From: Clostridia bacterium
GTDB lineage: Bacteria > Bacillota > Clostridia > Oscillospirales > CAG-272
Direction of reading: 5' to 3'
Assembly: GCA_017625275.1 (NCBI GenBank)
Contig: JAGALI010000024.1
Span: forward strand, 1-11,706
Length of the DNA: 11,706 bases
Below are positions 6,758 through 11,706 of this stretch, piece by piece. The position numbers and the translations under genes were made by a program. The notes beneath the pieces were generated by a model. The model ran no database searches. It saw only the letters and a list, made by a program, of their open reading frames with translations, and was not told where the DNA came from. The stretch's first letter is position 1; each line of letters opens with the position of its first letter.

Positions 6758-7681
6758 ATGAATAAAAGAGGCCGTCTTTTCAAGACGGTGGATATACTTT
6801 TAATTGCTCTTATGATAGCCCCTGTGCTTTGTGCTATAGTCTTAAAGGTGCTAACCACACCGGCAAGCGATGGAATAACCATTACAGGCGCAAGGATTTA
6901 TTTTGAAATCCCGATGCCTATTCAAAATCTGATTATTACAGAGTCTCAAATAAATTCGTGGCTTGTAATGATTTCGATTTTCGCGCTGTGTCTGTATTTT
7001 ACACATGGACTTAGCGTAAGGTCGCCGTCTAAAAGACAGCATATTGCAGAGTGGATTGTCGAAAAGGTAGATGGACTTGTAAACGGAAATATGGGCGAAA
7101 GCTTTGCGTCGTTTGCACCATTTATCGCATCAATAATCGCCCTCTCGGCGTTTTCAAGCCTATTATCCCTGTTCGGTCTTTACCCACCGACCTCGGATAT
7201 CAATATTGTAGCAGGCTGGGCAATTTTAGTATTTGCACTAATAACCTACTATAAATTTAAATGTGGCCCTGTAAATTATTTAAAGAGCTTTGCGGAGCCG
7301 ATTGCACTTACCCCACTTAATGTAATAAGTGAGGTGGCAACACCAATTTCAATGGCATTCCGTCATTACGGAAATGTCTTATCCGGCTCAGTTATCGCAG
7401 TTTTGATAGCGCATGCCCTTCAGGGACTGTCAAGGCTGGTGCTTGGCTGGCTACCAGGTGTGCTTGGCGAGATTCCATTTTTGCAAATTGGCTTGCCAGC
7501 AATTCTCTCAGTTTATTTCGATATATTCAGTGGTTGTTTGCAGGCGTATATCTTCGCTATGCTCACAATGATGTATGTGTCGGGCGCGTTCCCTGCTGAA
7601 AAATATGAGGAGCGCAAAAAAATAAAAGAAAAAAGAAAGCAACAAAAGAAAAATTCCCAACAAAATTTGGAGGTAAATTAA
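6758..7681 (+). CDS. atpB: F-type ATP synthase subunit a
   Basis: Subunit a is the membrane stator that forms the ion half-channels beside the c ring. This 307-residue protein has the expected hydrophobic helices and the essential arginine, R202, in SMAFRHYGNVLSGS, corresponding to the FRLxGN motif of the family. SLFGLYPPTSDIN (137-149) is another family landmark. The start at 6758 is preceded by AGAGGTGA at a good distance. It is about 35 residues longer than the E. coli protein, partly because of a strongly basic tail (about 281-307, rich in Lys, Glu and Gln) that probably lies in the cytoplasm. A perfect 7-bp hairpin lies in codons 5 to 11. The stop is one base from the atpE start, and the atpE ribosome binding site lies within the last codons of this gene. 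Confidence 0.95.
   Translation: MNKRGRLFKTVDILLIALMIAPVLCAIVLKVLTTPASDGITITGARIYFEIPMPIQNLIITESQINSWLVMISIFALCLYFTHGLSVRSPSKRQHIAEWIVEKVDGLVNGNMGESFASFAPFIASIIALSAFSSLLSLFGLYPPTSDINIVAGWAILVFALITYYKFKCGPVNYLKSFAEPIALTPLNVISEVATPISMAFRHYGNVLSGSVIAVLIAHALQGLSRLVLGWLPGVLGEIPFLQIGLPAILSVYFDIFSGCLQAYIFAMLTMMYVSGAFPAEKYEERKKIKEKRKQQKKNSQQNLEVN
6772..6788 (+). other. Hairpin in the first codons of atpB
   Basis: CCGTCTT (6772-6778) and AAGACGG (6782-6788) form a perfect 7-bp stem with a TTC loop, starting 14 bases after the atpB start codon. It has no T run, so it is not a terminator. It could slow ribosome loading or mark an mRNA processing site between atpI and atpB; this is inference. Confidence 0.5.
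7669..7674 (+). promoter_or_regulatory. Strong ribosome binding site of atpE inside the atpB end
   Basis: TTTGGAGGT ends 8 bases before the atpE ATG and is a near-perfect Shine-Dalgarno sequence embedded in the last codons of atpB. The next gene, atpF, has only a weak GGG upstream. The contrast fits the need for about ten or more c subunits per one or two b subunits. Confidence 0.75.
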
Positions 7682-7682
7682 T

Positions 7683-7967
7683 ATGTTAGAGCTAGCAATT
7701 GGTATTATTTTAGGCTGTTGCGCACTTGGCGCAGGTATGGCAATGATAGCGGGTATCGGTCCTGGTATCGGAGAAGGTAACGCAGTAGCAAAGGCGTGTG
7801 AGGCAATTGGCCGTCAGCCAGAGAGCAAGGGTGCTGTAACCTCAACAATGCTCATGGGCTGTGCAATCGCAGAAACAACAGGTCTATACGCGCTTGTAAT
7901 TGCAATTTTGCTTATCTTCGTAGCACCAAATATGCTTGTTAATGTTTTGATGGGCGTTATTGGCTAA
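7683..7967 (+). CDS. atpE: F-type ATP synthase subunit c, predicted Na+-binding
   Basis: Subunit c forms the rotor ring that carries coupling ions through the membrane. The 94-residue protein is a two-helix hairpin with the polar loop GRQPESKG (43-50). Helix 2 holds the essential carboxylate E64 in AIAETTGLYALV. T65, T66 and Y69 match the ligand and support positions of sodium-binding c subunits such as that of Ilyobacter tartaricus. Helix 1 reads GIGPGIGEGNAVAK, with E31 at the position occupied by glutamine (Q32) in Ilyobacter. A second glutamate here is the two-carboxylate arrangement known from the Na+-driven ring of Fusobacterium nucleatum, so Na+ coupling is predicted. Four cysteines (C12, C13, C39, C60) are unusual for such a small subunit. 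The ribosome binding site GGAGGT (7669-7674) is the strongest in the operon, fitting the high copy number needed. Confidence 0.96.
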   Translation: MLELAIGIILGCCALGAGMAMIAGIGPGIGEGNAVAKACEAIGRQPESKGAVTSTMLMGCAIAETTGLYALVIAILLIFVAPNMLVNVLMGVIG

Positions 7968-7980
7968 ACGGGTATAGAAA

Positions 7981-8493
7981 ATGATACAAACATTAGATGT
8001 CATATCTGTCAACCTTTGGCAAATATTGATTTCTCTTTGCAACCTTGTAATTCTTTTTGTGCTTTTAAAGAAATTCCTTTATAAGCCAGTTAAGAAAATA
8101 CTCGCACAAAGACAGGCTGAGATTGATAAGCAGTATGCTGACGCAAGGGACGCTAAGGATAGCGCAGAGCTATCGAGGCAGGAGTGGGATGCTAAGCTTA
8201 AAGCAGCCGATGGCGAGGCAGAGAAAATCATTAAAAATGCCAAGGAAAAGGCAGAAAGACAAGGAGATAAAATCGTTTCTGGCGCTATGACAAGGGCAGA
8301 TGAGATTGTCCGTCAGGCAGAGGCAGATGCAAGCCTTGAGCTAAAGCGCGCGCAGGACGATATTAAGCGCGAGATAGTAACGGTGTCCACAGCTCTTACA
8401 GAAAAAATGCTTGAGCGTGAGATTAATGAAAAGGACCACCGTGCCTTGATTGATTCCTTCATTGAGGACATAGACGATGACGGAAATGAGTAA
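7981..8493 (+). CDS. atpF: F-type ATP synthase subunit b
   Basis: Subunit b is the peripheral stalk joining the membrane part to the catalytic head. The 170-residue protein has one N-terminal membrane helix (about 11-30), the YKPVKKILAQRQAEID motif after it (34-49), then a long charged, Ala/Glu/Lys-rich helical region typical of the b dimer, ending in an acidic tail (DIDDDGNE). No second b or b' gene is present, so a homodimer is expected. The start at 7981 has only a weak GGG about 10 bases upstream, consistent with lower expression than atpE. The 3' end overlaps atpH by 17 bases. Confidence 0.94.
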   Translation: MIQTLDVISVNLWQILISLCNLVILFVLLKKFLYKPVKKILAQRQAEIDKQYADARDAKDSAELSRQEWDAKLKAADGEAEKIIKNAKEKAERQGDKIVSGAMTRADEIVRQAEADASLELKRAQDDIKREIVTVSTALTEKMLEREINEKDHRALIDSFIEDIDDDGNE

Positions 8494-9007
8494 GGAATAC
8501 GGCACAGCATTATTTATGCTTGCTAAGGAAAATAATGAGCAAAAGGGGTATGCGCAGGCGCTTGATGAAATATTAGCGCAATTTAATGCTAACCCTGAGT
8601 ATGTTGAGCTTTTGGCGTCGCCCAGTATCCCAAAGGACGAGAGGGTTGAGGCGATAGAGCGTGCATTTGGCGCATCAATGCCAGAGCATGTTGTGTCGTT
8701 TTTAAAGCTTCTTTGTGAGCGTGGTAGGATTCGTCAGCTTGCAGAGTGTGCAGAGGCATATAATAAGCTTCTTGAGGAGGATATGAAAATATCTGTCGCA
8801 AGGGTGAGAAGCGTGATAGAGCTCACAGTTGCCGAGAGGAAGGCACTAAAGAAAAAGCTTGAAAAAATGACTGGTCGCACAGTCGAGCTTGAGTGTGTTA
8901 TAGACACCTCAATTCTTGGTGGGCTTTCTATTGAAATTGACGGCAAGATAATAGATGGTAGTGTTCGCCACCGTCTAAACGAGATGAAGGATGTGATTAG
9001 CAAATGA
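8477..9007 (+). CDS. atpH: F-type ATP synthase subunit delta
   Basis: Delta sits on top of the catalytic head and ties it to subunit b. The 176-residue length is normal. The N-terminal part, SKEYGTALFMLAKENNEQ, and the C-terminal block, LGGLSIEIDGKIIDGSV (about 147-163), are family signatures. Two starts are possible: ATG at 8477, with GAGGA 8 bases upstream and a 17-base overlap with atpF, or ATG at 8486, which gives MSKEYG, closer to usual delta N-termini, but has a poorer ribosome binding site. The first is chosen on the binding site, with limited certainty. Its stop codon overlaps the atpA start (ATGA). Confidence 0.93.
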   Translation: MTEMSKEYGTALFMLAKENNEQKGYAQALDEILAQFNANPEYVELLASPSIPKDERVEAIERAFGASMPEHVVSFLKLLCERGRIRQLAECAEAYNKLLEEDMKISVARVRSVIELTVAERKALKKKLEKMTGRTVELECVIDTSILGGLSIEIDGKIIDGSVRHRLNEMKDVISK

Positions 9008-10494
9008 GTAATAGACCTGAGGAAATCAGCAATATTATAAAAGCACAAATTGAAAGCTATAAATCTCGTATTGAAATGCGCGAAACAGGAACAGTTATTC
9101 TTGTAGGTGATGGAATTGCAAGGGTTTACGGTATTCGTGAATGTATGGCATCGGAGCTTCTTGAATTTGAGGACGGAAGCCTTGGACTTGCACAAAACCT
9201 AGAGGATGAAACAGTATCCGTTGCACTTCTTTCAAACGAAAACGATGTTCGAGAGGGCACAACAGTAAAGAGAACAGGCAAGGTTTTGTCCGTCCCTGTT
9301 GGTGAGGCACTTCTTGGCAGAGTAGTAAACGCACTAGGCAAGCCAATTGACGGAAAGGGTCCTGTTGTAACAACAGAGACACGCCCAATCGAAAACGAGG
9401 CGCCTGGAATTATCGAAAGAAAGAGCGTTAGCGTTCCACTTCAAACGGGAATTAAGGCAATTGATAGTATGATACCTATCGGTAGAGGTCAGCGTGAGCT
9501 TATTATCGGTGACCGTCAAACAGGTAAGACTGAGATTGCTATTGATACAATTATAAACCAAAGAAATACAGGCGTTATCTGTATTTATGTTGCAATAGGA
9601 CAAAAAAGCACCTCTGTTGTTCAGCTTGTAAATGAGCTTACAAGAAATGGCGCAATGGAGTATACAATAGTTGTGTCAGCCTCAGCCTCTGAGTCTGCAC
9701 CACTTCAATATGTTGCTCCTTATTCTGGCTGTGCAATGGCAGAATACTTTAGAGAGCAGGGAAAGGATGTTTTAATTATTTATGACGACCTTTCAAAGCA
9801 CGCGGTTGCATATCGTGCACTGTCCTTGCTTATTCGTCGCCCACCTGGAAGAGAGGCGTATCCTGGAGATGTATTCTATCTACACTCTCGCTTGCTTGAG
9901 CGTGCTGCGTGTGTAGCACCTGAGTATGGTGGAGGCTCAATAACAGCCCTGCCAATTATCGAAACACAGGCAGGAGATGTATCGGCATATATCCCAACCA
10001 ATGTAATTTCTATAACAGATGGACAAATCTTCCTTGAAACTGAGCTTTTCCATGCAGGAATCATGCCAGCGATTAACCCTGGTATCTCGGTTAGCCGTGT
10101 AGGTGGCTCAGCTCAGCTAAAGGCAATGAAGCGCGTAGCAGGAGAGCTAAAGCTTCTTTATTCTCAATATAGAGAGCTACAATCCTTCGCACAATTCGGT
10201 AGTGACCTTGATGCTGACACTAAGGCGCGCTTGGCGCTCGGTGAAAGAATTGTTGAGGTGCTAAAGCAAAAGAGAAATGCACCTGTTCGCGTTGGCTGTC
10301 AGGTTGCTATTGTATATGCAGTTATCAATGGCTACTTGAATAGCGTGCCTGTAAATAAGGTTAGCGAATATGAAAGCGAGCTTTTTGAGAGGCTGGAGCG
10401 TGATTATGTTGAGCTTCTTTCTCGCTTTGAGAGTGGATATTTTGAAAATAGCGATATCGAGGAGCTTAAAAGAGCTCTCGAGGAGATGAAATAA
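9004..10494 (+). CDS. atpA: F-type ATP synthase subunit alpha
   Basis: Alpha forms the non-catalytic nucleotide-binding half of the head hexamer. The 496-residue protein is full length for the family (about 500). It shows the N-terminal beta-barrel motif GTVILVGDGIARVYG (29-43), the P-loop GDRQTGKT (169-176), the Walker B-like VLIIYDDLSKHAVAYR (256-271), and INPGISVSRVGGSAQ (357-371) with the arginine finger R365. Nothing essential is missing. It begins in a 4-base overlap with atpH (ATGA) and has AAGG only at 13 bases upstream, so translation is probably coupled to atpH. Its stop overlaps the atpG start by one base (TAATG). Confidence 0.98.
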   Translation: MSNRPEEISNIIKAQIESYKSRIEMRETGTVILVGDGIARVYGIRECMASELLEFEDGSLGLAQNLEDETVSVALLSNENDVREGTTVKRTGKVLSVPVGEALLGRVVNALGKPIDGKGPVVTTETRPIENEAPGIIERKSVSVPLQTGIKAIDSMIPIGRGQRELIIGDRQTGKTEIAIDTIINQRNTGVICIYVAIGQKSTSVVQLVNELTRNGAMEYTIVVSASASESAPLQYVAPYSGCAMAEYFREQGKDVLIIYDDLSKHAVAYRALSLLIRRPPGREAYPGDVFYLHSRLLERAACVAPEYGGGSITALPIIETQAGDVSAYIPTNVISITDGQIFLETELFHAGIMPAINPGISVSRVGGSAQLKAMKRVAGELKLLYSQYRELQSFAQFGSDLDADTKARLALGERIVEVLKQKRNAPVRVGCQVAIVYAVINGYLNSVPVNKVSEYESELFERLERDYVELLSRFESGYFENSDIEELKRALEEMK

Positions 10495-11300
10495 TGGGAG
10501 CAGATATAAAGAAGCTTCGCAATCGCATAAAAAGCGTTGATTCGACACTGCACCTTACAAAGGCAATGGGTCTTGTGGCATCGTCAAAGATAAGACGAGC
10601 AACTGATGCAATGAACAGGGCGCGCCAGTATGAGAGCGCGTTTAGAGAGGCGATAAGAGCGCTTGTTGCCTGCCCAGAGTGTCAAAAAAGCCCATTTATG
10701 CAAAGGCGCGAGGGGGCACGCACAAGGCTTATCGTGATTGCAGGAGATAGAGGGCTTGCAGGTGGCTATAACGCGAACATCTTTAGGGCACTGCGCCCAT
10801 ATCAGGATGCAGAGCTTATCCCGATAGGAAAGCGCGCGTGTGACCGTGCAGGCAAGGAAGCAAATAGTGCAGAGCGCTTTTCTAGCGCAGAGGCGCTTGA
10901 GCTTGCAAGGGCGCTTTGTGAGGACTTTAAGGACGGAAAATACGATAGACTTGGAATAGTAGGCACAAAATATGTGTCAATGCTTACTCAGGAGGCGCAG
11001 GTGTGGTGGATTTTGCCCCTTGAAAGGGACGGCGATTTAGCGACACATAGCGCAATATTTGAGCCAGATGAGCAGTCTATTCTGAATACTGCAATAGCAG
11101 AGTATATCTCAGCGCTTATTATGAGCGCCGTGCGAGAAAGCTTTGCCTGTGAAATTGCCTCACGCAGAAATGCGATGGATTCAGCAGGAAAGAACGCACA
11201 GCAGATGATAGACGAGCTTGGGCTTGAATATAATAGGGCAAGACAGGGCGCCATCACCCAAGAGCTTACAGAAATCGTTGCAGGAAGCGACGCGAATTAA
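10494..11300 (+). CDS. atpG: F-type ATP synthase subunit gamma
   Basis: Gamma is the central shaft that turns inside the alpha-beta head. The 268-residue protein is somewhat shorter than the usual 285 or so. The two terminal helices that build the coiled-coil shaft are clear: DIKKLRNRIKSVDSTLHLTK and KAMGLVASSKI at the N-terminus, and RRNAMDSAGKNAQQMIDELG with YNRARQGAITQELTEIVAG at the C-terminus. GDRGLAGGYN (84-93) is the conserved central motif. The start has AGGAG (10481-10485) 8 bases upstream, inside atpA. The shortening falls in the middle domain, which varies widely in the family. Confidence 0.97.
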   Translation: MGADIKKLRNRIKSVDSTLHLTKAMGLVASSKIRRATDAMNRARQYESAFREAIRALVACPECQKSPFMQRREGARTRLIVIAGDRGLAGGYNANIFRALRPYQDAELIPIGKRACDRAGKEANSAERFSSAEALELARALCEDFKDGKYDRLGIVGTKYVSMLTQEAQVWWILPLERDGDLATHSAIFEPDEQSILNTAIAEYISALIMSAVRESFACEIASRRNAMDSAGKNAQQMIDELGLEYNRARQGAITQELTEIVAGSDAN

Positions 11301-11331
11301 AAGAGATTTACCCCTGGGGAAGGAGAAAAAT

Positions 11332-11619
11332 ATGTCAAATAAAGCAACAGGTAGCGTTGCACAGGTTATGGGACCGGTTGTCGATGTTCGCTTTGAGCAA
11401 GGCAAGCTACCTGCTATAAATAACGCGCTTACAATTCTTAATGGTGACAAAAGGCTCACCATTGAGGTTGCACAGCATATAGGAGATAATACAGCCCGTT
11501 GTATTGCTATGGCATCAACCGACGGACTTAAAAGAGACATGCCTGTTACAGACACAGGTATGCCAATTAGCGTGCCTGTAGGCAGAAAAACCCTTGGCAG
11601 AATTTTCAATGTCCAATGA
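11332..11619 (+). CDS. atpD: F-type ATP synthase subunit beta, N-terminal fragment, broken at its 3' end
   Basis: Beta carries the catalytic sites. Only the N-terminal beta-barrel domain is present: GSVAQVMGPVVDVRFEQGKL, VAQHIGDNTARCIAMASTDG, and VPVGRKTLGRIFNV at residues 81-94. In the family, IFNV is followed by LGEPID or similar; here it is followed by Gln and a stop, and no frame downstream resumes the beta sequence, so resemblance ends at about base 11613. The P-loop and catalytic residues are therefore absent. The ATG at 11332 is preceded by AAGGAG (11320-11325) at a good distance, and 31 bases separate it from atpG. Because the break lies close to the right edge and the rest of the operon is intact, a joining error or an insertion is more likely than a natural 95-residue protein. 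Confidence 0.9.
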   Translation: MSNKATGSVAQVMGPVVDVRFEQGKLPAINNALTILNGDKRLTIEVAQHIGDNTARCIAMASTDGLKRDMPVTDTGMPISVPVGRKTLGRIFNVQ

Positions 11620-11706
11620 TATTCTTCTGGATACGAATATTAGGGTGAATTTCTATCTTTTCGTCCAACGGCCCTTCGGATCTTTGTTCTTCACTGACAT
11701 TTCCCC
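11614..11706. other. Unexplained sequence after the atpD break
   Basis: The last 93 bases do not continue atpD in any plus-strand frame and differ in feel from the operon (a run of CCAACGGCCC, fewer purine-rich codons). One plus-strand frame (from ATG at 11609) and one minus-strand frame (from 11706 to a TGA at 11606-11608) are open, but both are too short to identify. The minus-strand frame is hydrophilic and protein-like, including the segment DEKIEIHPNIRIQKNIIG. No transposon end or terminal inverted repeat is recognised. CAATG occurs on both sides of the join (11607-11611 and 11614-11618). Confidence 0.55.

Noticed and set aside
6454..6882. Open minus-strand frame of 142 codons across atpI and atpB
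   Set aside because: It is antisense to two supported genes, spans their intergenic gap and shows no recognisable motif; it is explained by the codon pattern of the plus-strand genes.
8734..9195. Open minus-strand frame of 153 codons across atpH and atpA
   Set aside because: It has serine-rich, low-information content typical of antisense frames, and conserved genes lie on the other strand.
11218..11331. Longer atpD start, from an ATG at 11218 inside atpG
   Set aside because: The extra residues do not look like a beta subunit N-terminus and overlap conserved atpG codons; the ATG at 11332 has an AAGGAG site and begins the family sequence.
11301..11331. Short CCCC/GGGG palindrome between atpG and atpD as a regulatory hairpin
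   Set aside because: Only one base separates the two arms, so they cannot form a full stem; the purine-rich part is explained as the atpD ribosome binding region.
11181..11609. Open minus-strand frame of 142 codons across atpG and atpD
   Set aside because: It is antisense to conserved atpG and atpD coding sequence, has no motif, and its start lies next to the suspect junction.
1..11706. CRISPR arrays, tRNA or rRNA genes, riboswitches, defence systems, complete insertion sequences
   Set aside because: No regularly spaced repeats, cloverleaf-like sequences, long structured leaders, transposase genes or terminal inverted repeats were seen; the gaps between genes are all under about 160 bases and are accounted for by promoters and terminators.

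Overview
The window looks like a chromosomal segment from a low-GC Gram-positive anaerobe of the Clostridia, inferred from its AT-rich intergenic regions, strong AGGAGG-like ribosome binding sites, intrinsic terminators, and protein sequences of clostridial type. No species is claimed. Most of it is core energy metabolism, with a few accessory genes between. Both ends are incomplete: the first gene enters from the left edge, and the last gene is broken off about 90 bases before the right edge.

Layout. (1) 1-1278: 3' part of a pyruvate kinase gene, followed by a strong hairpin terminator that probably also serves the convergent ptsI (PTS Enzyme I, minus strand, 1417-3045). (2) 3046-3184: divergent promoter region. 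(3) 3185-3889: a single-gene unit for a DUF4886/SGNH-type hydrolase, with its own promoter and terminator. (4) 4040-5570: a two-gene unit, bounded by a promoter and terminators, encoding a YwaF/TMEM164-like membrane protein and, overlapping it by 38 bases, a YhhN/TMEM86-like membrane protein. (5) 5654-6229: a stand-alone metallo-beta-lactamase-fold hydrolase with its own promoter and terminator. (6) 6344 to the right end: an F-type ATP synthase operon in canonical order, atpI-atpB-atpE-atpF-atpH-atpA-atpG-atpD, with tight or overlapping junctions. atpD is cut after about 94 codons where the sequence stops resembling a beta subunit, and atpC is not in the window.

How the genes work together. 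Pyruvate kinase and Enzyme I both draw on phosphoenolpyruvate and face each other across a shared terminator. The atp operon encodes the membrane rotor (a, c, b) and the catalytic head (delta, alpha, gamma, beta). Its c subunit carries a second glutamate in helix 1 beside the usual helix-2 glutamate, together with the Thr-Thr and Tyr positions of sodium-binding c subunits, so the enzyme is predicted to use Na+. The YwaF/YhhN pair may be a lipid-remodelling unit: the animal relatives of both families act on ether phospholipids.

No CRISPR array, tRNA, rRNA, riboswitch or complete mobile element was recognised. The points most worth following up are the two-carboxylate c subunit, the possible ether-lipid gene pair, and the unexplained junction at the right end, which may be an assembly chimera.
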